A stretch of DNA of 64,000 nt from an uncultured Lachnospiraceae bacterium (GTDB lineage Bacteria > Bacillota > Clostridia > Lachnospirales > Lachnospiraceae): NCBI GenBank assembly GCA_910586705.1, contig CAJUJK010000005.1:62001-126000 (forward strand). The letters are read 5' to 3'. Shown one piece after another: positions 18,224 to 27,275 of this stretch. The notes below the pieces were generated by a model. The model was not told the origin of the DNA and ran no database searches. It saw only the letters and a list, made by a program, of their open reading frames with translations. Every line of letters starts with the position of its first letter. Positions within the stretch are counted from its first letter, which is position 1. The translations under genes and the position numbers were made by a program.

Positions 18224-19534
18224 CTATTTTTGCATACTTAAGACAAGTCTGACCACAAACACCCCGTTGTCGTTTCTGAAATCATATTCCCCGTTGTACT
18301 TTTTCGCCGTCCTGATGATACTGGAAACACCCACGCCTTTCCTAAATCCACTTCCGGGCTTTCCGTTCTTTGACGCCGCCTCTTTTCTGCATGTATTTCT
18401 GCAGGAAATAATCAGTTTATTCTTTCTCCGCTTAAGCGCCAGATCGATAAAACACTCCTGTCCCTCCATTTTCCTTTTCACTTCCATGCAGGCAAAAATC
18501 GCATTTTCATACGCATTGGCGAGAATTGCCACCAGATCAATGTCTGGTATTTCGGGATTTTTTCCAAGTTCCACATCCAGTTTCACCTTGATCTGCTCGC
18601 GCTCCGCCTTTCTCGTGTAAGCGGAAAGCATGTTGTTGACCGCCGTATTGGCGCAGATCGCCTGCTGTGTCCCACGGTCTATTTCCCGGTCGTAATCCTG
18701 CAGATACTGTAAAAGTTCCTCCGTCTGCCCCCTGCGCGCGCACTCCGCGATGACCGCATTGTGGTGCCGTATGTCATGGCGGATCCGTTTGCCGGACTCC
18801 ACCGACTCTTCCAGAATTTCCAACTGCCGCTCCAGAAGTCTGTAATTCATCTGGATCAGCTGGTTTTCCCTCTCGTACTCTTTTTCCTTTCCGACATGCA
18901 GATAAAAGCGGAAAATGAGAAACTGCAGCGTTCCCGTCAGGAAAAAATTCATCAGAATCTGATAAATTCTGTGGAACGTCATTTCCTTGTTCAGACCCGG
19001 ATTTAAAATGTAGCCGATGCCAAACAGAATACATATAATCATCACGGCAACGCTGAACTCATCCGCCTCGCTCTCCACATAATCGCCAAAATCTTTTATC
19101 GTCCTCCTGACATACTTATTGAGCAGAAAGGCAATCAGCCCGATCAGCCCGACGCGCGCAATGATGTCCGCCCATACATTGCGGTCAAAGAACAGGATGG
19201 AGATTTCCAGCGCACCGACCAGAAATACGGCGAGCAGGTAAAATACCAGCGCCAGCTTATAGATTGCCAGATAAACGGAATCCTTACTCATAAAAATGGC
19301 AAAAAGTGCAAAGCAGAGATACATGGCAAATGCCACCATACGCGAACAGCTTTCCCAGTCAGCCACATACCACACACATGCCAGAACAAGCAGCACCACA
19401 GAAAAACAGCTATAGCAGACCACCGTCTTCTTCCTGCCAAACCGGGACTCCGCAAGCAGGGAAAAAAGCACAATCGTCCCCGCGAGACTGATTGCAAACC
19501 GAATGAACGCTATGTACACAGAGCCACCTAACAT
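18224..19534 (-). CDS. GHKL-domain sensor histidine kinase (AgrC-like), orphan
   Basis: Protein of 436 residues. Six or seven membrane helices fill the first 200 residues. A coiled segment leads to the phosphoacceptor region (RIRHDIRHHNAVIAE) and a GHKL ATPase domain (LANAYENAIFAC as N box, then GSGFRKGVGVSSI). This is the architecture of AgrC/VirS-type kinases that sense peptides or cell-surface signals and normally partner a LytTR regulator. No LytTR gene is present; the divergent neighbour is an OmpR-type regulator more likely to belong to the kinase at 22.5 kb. GAGGAATTGAC precedes the ATG. Confidence 0.88.
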   Translation of the reverse strand: MLGGSVYIAFIRFAISLAGTIVLFSLLAESRFGRKKTVVCYSCFSVVLLVLACVWYVADWESCSRMVAFAMYLCFALFAIFMSKDSVYLAIYKLALVFYLLAVFLVGALEISILFFDRNVWADIIARVGLIGLIAFLLNKYVRRTIKDFGDYVESEADEFSVAVMIICILFGIGYILNPGLNKEMTFHRIYQILMNFFLTGTLQFLIFRFYLHVGKEKEYERENQLIQMNYRLLERQLEILEESVESGKRIRHDIRHHNAVIAECARRGQTEELLQYLQDYDREIDRGTQQAICANTAVNNMLSAYTRKAEREQIKVKLDVELGKNPEIPDIDLVAILANAYENAIFACMEVKRKMEGQECFIDLALKRRKNKLIISCRNTCRKEAASKNGKPGSGFRKGVGVSSIIRTAKKYNGEYDFRNDNGVFVVRLVLSMQK

Positions 19535-19766
19535 GTCAATTCCTCTTTTCCCGCACGGACTGATTCCGACAGATTTCCAGTTTCTACAGCACCATTCTAC
19601 AATATTTTTAGGTTGAAAAAAGGGTTGGCACGCGATTGTTACCTGACGTTTATTTTCGCGGTCAATTTCGGCGTAAAAAAAGCAATCCGACCGATTTTTT
19701 TATGCTATACTGAATCAAAGCCCCCGCCACAAAGCAGCGGGGAATAGAAAATCGCGGGATTCGGGG

Positions 19767-20456
19767 ATGGCTATGTATAACGTTCTGATGGTGGATGACG
19801 ATCCGATGATATTAGAAGATAATAAGACATATTTCTCTGCAATGGGTTATGCGGTTGTCTGCGCTGATACCGCCGAGGCAGCGGAAAAGATCATTTTGTC
19901 CAACGCGCTGGACTGTGTGATTCTGGACGTGGATCTGCCCGGCATGAGCGGCTTCGCGCTATGCGAAAAAATACGCGCAAAGACAGGGCTTCCCATCGTT
20001 TTTCTCTCCGGCTATACCGAGGAGGAAAACCGGATCCGCGGACTGTCCATCGGCGGGGACGACTATGTGTGCAAGCCTTACAGTTTAAAAGAACTGGAAC
20101 TGCGGGTGCAGGCGCGCATCCGTTCCGGCAGAGCCGCCGAGCCGCCCAAAATGCTTACCTTTGGCCCACTTTCCATCTGCCCTTCCTCCTGCAGCGCCAT
20201 TTATGGGACACAATCCATAGATTTTTCTTCCTACGAATTTGACGTGTTGTATTTTCTTGCAAAACATCCCAACGAAATCTACACGCCGGAACAGATTTAC
20301 GACTCGGTATGGAAAGCCCCGATCAACAAGGGGCAGAAATCCCTGCAGGTTATTATGGGACGCATCCGCAGAAAGCTCTATGCGGTCTGCCCCGACCATG
20401 ACTATATCCAGACCAAACGCTACAAGGGTTATCTCTTTGTCCCCGACCGGGAGTAA
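19767..20456 (+). CDS. OmpR-family response regulator
   Basis: Protein of 229 residues: receiver domain at residues 5-118 with acidic pocket Asp10-12, phosphoacceptor Asp54 in VILDVDLPG, and Lys near 104 in YVCKPYSLKE. A winged-helix DNA-binding domain occupies residues about 130-228 (YEFDVLYFLAKHPNEIYTPEQIY, GRIRRKL). A TATACT box stands at 19706-19711 without a clear -35. The leader has a small CCCCGC/GCGGGG hairpin. The 3' end overlaps the convergent surface-protein gene by 28 bases. Its probable partner is the histidine kinase at 22463-24481 on the same strand, with the surface-protein gene set between them in the opposite direction. Confidence 0.92.
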   Translation: MAMYNVLMVDDDPMILEDNKTYFSAMGYAVVCADTAEAAEKIILSNALDCVILDVDLPGMSGFALCEKIRAKTGLPIVFLSGYTEEENRIRGLSIGGDDYVCKPYSLKELELRVQARIRSGRAAEPPKMLTFGPLSICPSSCSAIYGTQSIDFSSYEFDVLYFLAKHPNEIYTPEQIYDSVWKAPINKGQKSLQVIMGRIRRKLYAVCPDHDYIQTKRYKGYLFVPDRE

Positions 20457-22429
20457 CGTGAGCGCGCATAAAAACCAGCCGTCCCGGCAGCCGCCGACAG
20501 CAGGACAACCCCTGCCGCAATCACCATATGACCGCCCCGGCGGTTGTCCCCACGCAGGGTCTGTGCCTGTGTAAGGTCCACACCGTTTCCTCCGTATGCG
20601 GATATGACCCCGGCAGCCTCCCCACGGTCCGGGACGGCGGGATCCCTGCGGACTGTGCTTTCCCCATCGCCTGCATCCGTCTTTGCATATAAAGCAGGGG
20701 CTTCACCGGGTTCCTGGGACTCATCCTGCGGCATCTGCTGCGCATCCGCACTCCCGGCTTTCGCGTCAGACGGTTGGTCTGCCTTCTTATTTAAATTTAA
20801 AGGCGCCGCCTCTGACCGCTGTCCCGCATTGCCCTCTGCAGGTACCGCATATGTGGGCAGCCCCGCGTTATCATTTTCACCGCCGGCATCAGAACGCGTC
20901 TCTTTTTCCGCACGACCCGCATCTGCCGTCTTCGGATCGTCCTTGTCCGGGCCATTATCACGGTCTGGCTCCGGCTCTGGTTTCTCCTCTTCCGAAGGCG
21001 GATCGACGGTCTCCTCCTGCGGCTCATCCGGCGGATTTGTGATGGAAGTGCCGCCGCCCCGGCTGCCGCCAATGTCCTCCACGACGTCCAAGTTGTCAGC
21101 CGCGTAACACAGCACATTGGAAAAATATCTGGTTCCATTATTGTTATATTGCAGGCGGATATAGATATAAGGATGCGCCGCCCTGTCGGACTGCACATCG
21201 TCAACAACGATCACGAAGCCTGCGTATGTATTATCCACCGTCATTTCATCGGATACAAGCCAGTTTTCCGCATCGTAGGAATACTCCGATTTCAAAGTAT
21301 ACGGAGATTCCTCCTCCGGCTTCGTATAATAGCCCTTAAACATATAGCAGTTTCCGTACACCGACGCATGTACTTCCTCAAAGGTTATCGGATAATCGTT
21401 ATAAACAACCGTGCACCGCACCGGCTCCAAAGAGACCGCCTGCTGAAAGAATCCCTGTGCCTGAAAGCGCAGTCTTTCCTCCTGCTGCCTCTCCGTGCCG
21501 TCCAGATTCCACACCAGAGGAACCTGCTCTCCGGCGTTTACCTCTCCCCGCCGGTTGACTCTGCAGCAAAGAGATTCCGGCAGGACATCCTTGGCCGTCT
21601 GACCCTTCTCCACGACAACGCAGACGGGATCCGGCTCCATCACGAAAGGCGTCTCGGCATAGTGGATGCTGCCTGTGGTCTGACAGCCGGAAACAACCAG
21701 ACCTGCGCCTTCCTCCTGCCACAGCGCGCACGTCTGACTCTCCACCGTAATGCCCTGCGCGGAGAACAGCCCTTTTTCCTCCACACAAAAGATGCCTTTT
21801 CCATCCGGGTGTCCCGAGAAAAGGAGCCTGTTATCGCTCGAAAATCCAACTGCCCCGGTCACCGTGATGGTATAGCGGTCTGTATCAACTGTGATGGCGG
21901 GCATATGCGGCGCACTGGGGTAAAAATCGTAGTCCTCAGCCAGAACGATATGGCCGCCCAGTTTTACCGTGCCCCCGGAATTTTTGTGCGATTCCAGCCA
22001 TTCTGTCAGTTCCCTGCCGGTGGACACGCTTTCTGTCTGGTCCTCCGTGACAGCGGATCCGCCGCTTTCTTCCGCTTCCGGGTCGGCAGCTGGCTCACCA
22101 TCTTTTTCCGGCTCAGGGTCGGCGATTGGCGCATCCGCTTTTTCCGGCTCAAGGTCGGCGGCTGGCTCACCATCTTTTTCCGGCTCAGGGTCGGCGATTG
22201 GCGCATCCGCTTTTTCCGGCCCAAGGTCGGCAGCTGGCTCACCATCTTTTTCCGGCTCAGAATCGGCGGCTGGTTCATCCGCTTTTTCCGGCTCAGAATC
22301 GGCGGCTGGCTCACCAGTTTCTTCCGTATTTTGCGCCGCAGCTATTGCGACGGTGAAATCGGCTCTGTATAATAGACACACAATTACGAGACTGAGCACA
22401 AACAGGAAAGTATGTTTCATTTTCATCAT
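20429..22429 (-). CDS. Repeat-containing exported surface protein of unknown function
   Basis: About 666 residues from the ATG at 22429 (a second ATG follows directly). A signal peptide (residues 1 to about 31, FLFVLSLVIVCLLY) is followed by seven 12-residue acidic Pro/Ala repeats (residues about 40-123), a globular region with beta-rich character (about 170-450), a Pro/Glu/Asp-rich low-complexity stretch (about 455-600) and a C-terminal membrane segment (MVIAAGVVLLSAAAGTAGFY) with an Arg/Lys tail. There is no clear LPXTG motif, so membrane anchoring is more likely than sortase attachment. The gene is enclosed by a response regulator and a histidine kinase on the other strand, and its start is only 33 bases from the kinase start. 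It may be their target or an accessory sensor (inference). Confidence 0.8.
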   Translation of the reverse strand: MMKMKHTFLFVLSLVIVCLLYRADFTVAIAAAQNTEETGEPAADSEPEKADEPAADSEPEKDGEPAADLGPEKADAPIADPEPEKDGEPAADLEPEKADAPIADPEPEKDGEPAADPEAEESGGSAVTEDQTESVSTGRELTEWLESHKNSGGTVKLGGHIVLAEDYDFYPSAPHMPAITVDTDRYTITVTGAVGFSSDNRLLFSGHPDGKGIFCVEEKGLFSAQGITVESQTCALWQEEGAGLVVSGCQTTGSIHYAETPFVMEPDPVCVVVEKGQTAKDVLPESLCCRVNRRGEVNAGEQVPLVWNLDGTERQQEERLRFQAQGFFQQAVSLEPVRCTVVYNDYPITFEEVHASVYGNCYMFKGYYTKPEEESPYTLKSEYSYDAENWLVSDEMTVDNTYAGFVIVVDDVQSDRAAHPYIYIRLQYNNNGTRYFSNVLCYAADNLDVVEDIGGSRGGGTSITNPPDEPQEETVDPPSEEEKPEPEPDRDNGPDKDDPKTADAGRAEKETRSDAGGENDNAGLPTYAVPAEGNAGQRSEAAPLNLNKKADQPSDAKAGSADAQQMPQDESQEPGEAPALYAKTDAGDGESTVRRDPAVPDRGEAAGVISAYGGNGVDLTQAQTLRGDNRRGGHMVIAAGVVLLSAAAGTAGFYARSRYSRSGTKR
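22061..22312 (-). repeat. Seven tandem 36-bp coding repeats in the surface protein
   Basis: Each unit encodes a variant of EPAADSEPEKAD (for example APIADPEPEKDG). The units alternate in AD and DG endings, which suggests that the ancestral duplication was of a 72-bp pair. The length is in frame, so copy changes would lengthen or shorten the stalk without breaking the gene. Confidence 0.92.
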
Positions 22430-22462
22430 TTTCACTCTTCTTTGGAAGGAATATATATTATT

Positions 22463-24481
22463 ATGAAGCAACATGTATTTACAAAATCCGCATTACAGAC
22501 CATTCTTGTAATCACAGGCGCCGTTATGGTAAGCCTGTTCGGATTGTCTCTCGTCACACAGTATGATAATAAATATATAACAAAGGCGGCACCCGCACAA
22601 GACCAACCTTGTACGATTCCAGAAAAAGGATACTGTGCCCTCGTGGATGGATGGGAGTTTTATCCCGACGCATTGCTTTCTCCGGCGGACTTTTCATCCG
22701 GCACACATAATTACTACAGCACATGGGCTGGCGAATACCCCAATCTCGCCATGTTCCACAAAGACAAAAACCCTTACGGGACCTCGACATGGCGTATGCG
22801 TCTGCAGGGAAACGGCAGCGTCCTTCTTTATCTGCAGGAGCCTCTGTGCGCCGCCAGCGTCTTTGTAGACGGCATTTGTCTTGGCAAAACCGGCGACGTG
22901 TCTCCCGACACCTATTCTCCTCTGATCAAAGACAACACTTATGCGTTCTTTCTTGACGGGGAGGCGGAGCTGATTATCCAGACCGCCAACTATTCCCACT
23001 ATTACGGCGGCATCTGGTATGCGCCCGTCATCGGGGACGCGGACAGTGTCAGCCGGCTCATCGGCGCCCGGATGCTGCTCTATGGGCTGCTGTTTTTTTC
23101 GTCGCTCACTCTCGCCCTGTTCTGCATCGTGCTCTGGGAACGGAGAGAAGACGAGGGCAGGACGTCCACATTCTATTTTGGCATGTTAAGCCTGTCCTTT
23201 GCGCTGCGGATCTGCTATCCTTTCCTGCGGCTGTTTGGCGTGCCCTTTGTGCGTGCGCTCTACGCGGTGGAGGACGCAGCCGCTGTATCCGGCATTTACT
23301 TTTCCATGCAGATTGCCTTTCTGCTGTTTATGTCGGGGCCGGATACCAGCGCAATTTCCTGCCGTCTGAAAAAAGGGCTCCGTGTGCTCACCTTAGGCGC
23401 CTGCGTCGTTGTCGCCGCCGCCCCTCTGCTCGTATTTCCCGTGGTTCCCGGACTCGTACAGTGGTATGGGCCGCTTGTTTCATGGTATAAAGCCATTATG
23501 GCGTTCTTTCTGATCAGCCTGTCGGTCTATGGCGGCTTTATGGAGATTCACTATATTAAGATCGTTCTCGCCGCCGCTGTCGCAAACGGCGTCTGTCTGA
23601 TTTACAGCGTCCTCTCCATCGGATACTATGAACCGTTTATCGGCGCATATCCCGAGGAGTACGGCTCCTTTTGTATGGTGATCGCCTTCGCCTTTCTGAT
23701 GGTGCAGCGAAGTCGGGAAATGACCACAGAAAACAGGCGGCTGAATCTCTGTCTGCAAGAAGAAGTCGCAGACAAAACGGAACACCTGCGCAGACTTCTC
23801 ACGGAGAGGGGGCAGCTGATCGCGGAGCTGGGGCATGATATGAAATCGCCGCTGACCGCCCTCTCAAACATGGCGCAGATCATCCGTCTGAATGATATTA
23901 TGCTGGATGAGCCCACGCATAAAAGAATGCTTCATATTGAAGAGCAATGCAATATTTTATCGGACCGCCTGAAATCCATTCAGGAGATCGCCTCCCAGAC
24001 AAGCGCCCCCTCCAAGATGGAAGTTCTGCTGCTCAATACTTTCCTTTCGGATTTCTATTACAACTGCCGTCCGATTATAGAGCTGTACGGCCCGAATTTT
24101 TTCGCGAACATCACACCCCGCCCCTGCTATATCATGGCAAACCGCGAGCAGCTCTTCCGCGCGCTGGAAAACCTTTTATACAATGCCGCCGACTTCACGC
24201 CGCCGGAGGGCAGAATAACCCTCTCCCTTACGGCGGATGAAAACGCCGCCTATATCGCCATTTCAGACACAGGCTGCGGTATCCCGGAAGAAGAGCTGCC
24301 GAATATCTTCCACCGCTCCTACACCACCCGCAGCGATAAGGGCGGACAGGGACTGGGACTTGCCATTGCCCGCACGATCGTCTCGGAACACGCCGGGCAG
24401 ATAGAAGCAGCGTCGAAAGAAGGAGAAGGCACCACGTTTACAATCTGTATTCCGATGGTGTCATCCCGCACACTTTCTTAA
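22463..24481 (+). CDS. Membrane sensor histidine kinase (7TM, DISM-like)
   Basis: About 672 residues from the ATG at 22463 (GGAAGGAA upstream). Order: signal anchor (residues 10-30); an extracellular beta-rich domain (about 45-205) with the carbohydrate-binding-like look of 7TMR-DISM receptors (WEFYPDALL, STWRMRLQG, ASVFVDG); seven hydrophobic helices (about 210-420); a coiled coil; a HisKA domain with His in AELGHDMKSPLTAL; and an HATPase_c domain (ENLLYNAADF, DTGCGIPEEEL, GGQGLGLAIARTIVSEH). Probable partner of the OmpR regulator upstream. The 3' end overlaps the convergent AraC gene by 44 bases. Confidence 0.9.
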   Translation: MKQHVFTKSALQTILVITGAVMVSLFGLSLVTQYDNKYITKAAPAQDQPCTIPEKGYCALVDGWEFYPDALLSPADFSSGTHNYYSTWAGEYPNLAMFHKDKNPYGTSTWRMRLQGNGSVLLYLQEPLCAASVFVDGICLGKTGDVSPDTYSPLIKDNTYAFFLDGEAELIIQTANYSHYYGGIWYAPVIGDADSVSRLIGARMLLYGLLFFSSLTLALFCIVLWERREDEGRTSTFYFGMLSLSFALRICYPFLRLFGVPFVRALYAVEDAAAVSGIYFSMQIAFLLFMSGPDTSAISCRLKKGLRVLTLGACVVVAAAPLLVFPVVPGLVQWYGPLVSWYKAIMAFFLISLSVYGGFMEIHYIKIVLAAAVANGVCLIYSVLSIGYYEPFIGAYPEEYGSFCMVIAFAFLMVQRSREMTTENRRLNLCLQEEVADKTEHLRRLLTERGQLIAELGHDMKSPLTALSNMAQIIRLNDIMLDEPTHKRMLHIEEQCNILSDRLKSIQEIASQTSAPSKMEVLLLNTFLSDFYYNCRPIIELYGPNFFANITPRPCYIMANREQLFRALENLLYNAADFTPPEGRITLSLTADENAAYIAISDTGCGIPEEELPNIFHRSYTTRSDKGGQGLGLAIARTIVSEHAGQIEAASKEGEGTTFTICIPMVSSRTLS

Positions 24482-25208
24482 AATAGCGCGTAAAGTGTGG
24501 CAGGCTATCAAACCCCGCCTGTGCCGCCGCCTGCGCCACCGGCAGTTTCTCCACCCGCAGCAGATACTTGGAACGCTCCACGCGGGCGTCTAACAGTTCT
24601 GATTTGGGCGAGCGGTTAAAAAACATTTTGTAATAACTGTAAAACTGGCTCGTCCCGAGATTGGTCAGCGACGCCATGCTGTCCGCGTCCCATTTTCTTT
24701 CAATATGGGTCAGAATCTCGATTCTCGCTTTCTTAAACGCCTCAAAAAGATCCGCCTGAAATTCTTTTCCCGCAGGAAACGCGTGAAGCTGTCTGGAAAA
24801 AAGAATAAAAAGCTGGTGCATCAGTTTGTCGGTCTGTTCCTGATAGTATTCCTGCTTTGTCACGCTCTCCACGTAGACAGACTTGAAGAGGGCGTTCATG
24901 GCGTCGGGATAGGGCGGATAGACGATTGTGTTGACAGGAAGGTCATACGCGGAAAGGAAACTGTCGTCGTCGCATGTAAAGTGCACGAAACTGTTTTTAA
25001 ACCGTCCGACCGCTTGATAAATCTGCGCCTCTCCCGGCGTATATAGCAGGAATGCGCCCTCCTTCGCCGTCTGTACCCTGCCGCCGAGCTGTACTTTCAT
25101 GGGCGACATGAAATAGAGGAAAAGATAGTCCCCGCTTCCTTCGGGGCGGTTGATGATATCGCAGTCCGGGTTGAAGCGGTTGTAGTCGCAATAGCCTGTG
25201 TGGAACAT
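24438..25208 (-). CDS. AraC-family transcriptional regulator, probable arabinoside regulator
   Basis: Protein of 256 residues. The N-terminal part is a short cupin-like sensor (about 20-90, GDYLFLYFMSPMKVQLGG, GAFLLYTPGEAQIYQAVGRF). The C-terminal 100 residues have two helix-turn-helix motifs (DSMASLTNLGTSQFYSYYK, then AAAQAGFDSLPHFTRYFKK with the AraC signature). A perfect AAGGAGGTG site precedes the ATG. It is divergent from the GH51 arabinofuranosidase, with an operator-like inverted repeat between them, so it probably controls that gene. Confidence 0.9.
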   Translation of the reverse strand: MFHTGYCDYNRFNPDCDIINRPEGSGDYLFLYFMSPMKVQLGGRVQTAKEGAFLLYTPGEAQIYQAVGRFKNSFVHFTCDDDSFLSAYDLPVNTIVYPPYPDAMNALFKSVYVESVTKQEYYQEQTDKLMHQLFILFSRQLHAFPAGKEFQADLFEAFKKARIEILTHIERKWDADSMASLTNLGTSQFYSYYKMFFNRSPKSELLDARVERSKYLLRVEKLPVAQAAAQAGFDSLPHFTRYFKKVCGMTPSEYRL

Positions 25209-25312
25209 GGGACACCTCCTTGTTCTATAATTCTATTCCATTATCGGAAGAAAAGTCAAATATGGCGCAAAAAAAGATATGGTTATTTTCATACGCTTTA
25301 AGTAGAATAAAT

Positions 25313-25342
25313 TTATGTTATGGGATTGCGCAAATAACATAA
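25313..25342. promoter_or_regulatory. Operator-like inverted repeat upstream of the arabinofuranosidase
   Basis: A perfect 9-base inverted repeat, TTATGTTAT and ATAACATAA, with a 12-base spacer, 44 bases before the GH51 ATG in the gap shared with the AraC gene. A centre-to-centre distance of 21 bases (two helical turns) fits binding by a dimeric regulator. Confidence 0.65.
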
Positions 25343-25385
25343 TCTACGAAATATATTCATCAACAATGAAAGGGAAGGGTCAAAC

Positions 25386-26885
25386 ATGAAAAAAGCGCAG
25401 GTTATTATCGACAAAGAGTACATCGTAAGTGAGATTGACAGAAGGATCTATGGGTCCTTCATTGAGCATCTGGGGCGGGCGGTTTATGAGGGGATTTATC
25501 AGCCGGAAAGCGCTTTTGCGGACGAGCAGGGGTTCCGTAAGGATACGCTGGAGCTGGTAAAGGAGTGCAATGTGCCGATCGTGCGTTACCCGGGCGGAAA
25601 CTTCGTGTCCGGCTTTCGCTGGGAGGACAGCGTGGGTCCGAAGGACAAGCGTCCCGCGCAGGTTGACCTCGCATGGCAGGTTGTGGAGTCCAACCAGTTC
25701 GGTCTCAACGAGTTCGCAGACTGGTCAAAGAAAGCCGGAAGCGACATTATGATGGCTGTCAATCTGGGAACGAGAGGGCTGTACGAAGCAAAAGAGCTGC
25801 TGGAATACTGTAACTTTAAGGGCGGCACGCTGATGAGCGACCTGCGCAGGTCCCACGGCTATGAGCAGCCCCACGACATCAAGACATGGTGCCTCGGCAA
25901 CGAGATGGACGGTCCGTGGCAGACCGGGCATAAGACGGCTGTGGAGTACGCGAGAATCGCCAATGAGACCGGCAAGGCAATGAAAATCTTAGATCCCTCC
26001 ATCGAACTGGTGGCATGTGGCAGTTCCAATTCCCAGATGCCTACCTTCGGCGAGTGGGAGGCGACCGTACTCGACGAGTGCTATGACACGGTGGATTACG
26101 TTTCCATGCACCAGTATTACGGAAACCGGGACAATAATTCCGCGAACTTCCTTGCAAGCAGCGTGGATCTGGACCAGTTCATCTCGACGGTGGTGTCCAT
26201 CTGCGACTATGTCAAGGGCAAACACCACGGCAAAAAGAACATCAACATCTCTCTGGACGAGTGGAATGTGTGGTTCCATTCCGAGGAGGCGGACAAACAG
26301 CTTGAAAAGTGGGTACAGAAACCTCATCAGCTCGAGGATATCTATAATTTCGAGGACGCACTGTTAGTGGGCAGTATGCTGATCACGATGCTTCGCCACG
26401 CGGACCGCGTGAAAATCGGCTGTCTTGCTCAGCTTGTAAACGTGATCGCACCGATTATGACCTCCGACACCGGCGCGTGGAGACAGACAATCTTCTATCC
26501 TTATATGCACGCGGCTACGATGGGACAGGGAACCGTGTTAAACACCATTGTAAAATCCCCCGTATATGAGGCAAAGCAGTACGGCGAAGCGCCTTACCTC
26601 GACTGCGTGGTTGTGGAGAACCCGGAGAAGGAAGAGCTGATCGTCTTTGCGGTAAACAAAGATCTGGACGAGGATATGGAAGTAACCTTGGATCTGCGCC
26701 AGTACGCGGGTTACCGGGTGCAGGAACATATCGTGATGCACAGCGATGATCTGAAGGCAGTCAATACGGAAGCAGCCCCGGATAATGTCGTGCCGAAGGC
26801 AGGCGGAAATGCCAAGGTGGACGGCGGAATACTGCAGGCTGTCTTCGGGAAAGCAAGCTGGAATGTAATCCGTCTTTCCAGATGA
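25386..26885 (+). CDS. abfA: Intracellular alpha-L-arabinofuranosidase, GH51
   Basis: Releases terminal arabinofuranose from arabinan or arabinoxylan oligosaccharides. The 499 residues and absence of a signal peptide fit the cytoplasmic GH51 enzymes of Firmicutes. A TIM barrel is followed by a C-terminal beta domain (from about residue 390). The acid/base is Glu173 in WCLGNEMDGPW, the nucleophile Glu292 in ISLDEWNVWF, and the substrate-binding RYPGGNF motif is at residues 67-73. GGGAAGGG precedes the ATG. A perfect hairpin terminator follows about 160 bases after the stop. Confidence 0.96.
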   Translation: MKKAQVIIDKEYIVSEIDRRIYGSFIEHLGRAVYEGIYQPESAFADEQGFRKDTLELVKECNVPIVRYPGGNFVSGFRWEDSVGPKDKRPAQVDLAWQVVESNQFGLNEFADWSKKAGSDIMMAVNLGTRGLYEAKELLEYCNFKGGTLMSDLRRSHGYEQPHDIKTWCLGNEMDGPWQTGHKTAVEYARIANETGKAMKILDPSIELVACGSSNSQMPTFGEWEATVLDECYDTVDYVSMHQYYGNRDNNSANFLASSVDLDQFISTVVSICDYVKGKHHGKKNINISLDEWNVWFHSEEADKQLEKWVQKPHQLEDIYNFEDALLVGSMLITMLRHADRVKIGCLAQLVNVIAPIMTSDTGAWRQTIFYPYMHAATMGQGTVLNTIVKSPVYEAKQYGEAPYLDCVVVENPEKEELIVFAVNKDLDEDMEVTLDLRQYAGYRVQEHIVMHSDDLKAVNTEAAPDNVVPKAGGNAKVDGGILQAVFGKASWNVIRLSR

Positions 26886-27042
26886 CATGCCCTTCGTTCA
26901 TAATTTATTCACATTTAATTTCAAAAAACTTCATTTTAGAAACATGATTTAGACATTTCTGCACCGTATACTAAGATCATAAGATACAACACAGCAAGCT
27001 GATAGAGAGTTAGCTGATTAATTTAAAACTTTTTCATAATAA

Positions 27043-27072
27043 ATGCCAAGTAAGGGAAACCTTACTTGGCAT
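27043..27072 (+). terminator. Perfect GAAA-loop hairpin downstream of abfA
   Basis: A 13-base perfect stem (ATGCCAAGTAAGG with CCTTACTTGGCAT) closed by a GAAA tetraloop, followed by CCTCCCTTTTCC. It is a probable transcription terminator, although the T-run is interrupted. Confidence 0.75.
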
Positions 27073-27162
27073 CCTCCCTTTTCCGGGGTATTTTTCCTTC
27101 GATACAATTTACGTTAAACGCCATTGCGGAGAATGGTGATTATCCATGTATACAATTTTTTC

Positions 27163-27191
27163 TTGTCATATATTTTGCTTTATGGTATACT
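27163..27191 (+). promoter_or_regulatory. Promoter of the AGCS symporter gene
   Basis: TTGTCA and TATACT with a 17-base spacer, about 140 bases before the ATG. The transcript would start near 27198 and begin with the leader terminator region. Confidence 0.82.
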
Positions 27192-27240
27192 TGAATCCCG
27201 TAAGCATCTTTACAATATGAAAGTGTTCCATTATTGTCGA

Positions 27241-27275
27241 CGTAGACATTTTGTTTAGATGTCTGCGCCTTTTTT
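27241..27275 (+). terminator. Leader terminator upstream of the AGCS symporter
   Basis: CGTAGACAT pairs with ATGTCTGCG (one G-U pair) around a nine-base loop and runs into six T residues. It lies between the promoter and the gene, so it is an attenuator rather than an end-of-gene terminator. Confidence 0.75.

Noticed and set aside
22061..22312. Regular 36-bp repeats that could be taken for a CRISPR array
   Set aside because: The units are directly adjacent, without spacers, and encode in-frame acidic Pro/Ala repeats of an exported protein.
21149..22372. Open frame of 407 codons on the plus strand antisense to the surface-protein gene
   Set aside because: It is the mirror of a repeat-rich gene, with no ribosome site and an Arg/Phe-rich product. 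The minus-strand gene has signal peptide, repeats and membrane tail.
20429..22429. Sortase-type anchoring of the surface protein through LPTYA
   Set aside because: The motif lies about 140 residues before the C-terminal membrane segment and is not followed by the usual hydrophobic domain and charged tail.
26967..27072. A small RNA gene between abfA and the AGCS symporter
   Set aside because: A TATACT box and a terminator hairpin are present, but there is no -35 box and the hairpin is adequately explained as the abfA terminator.
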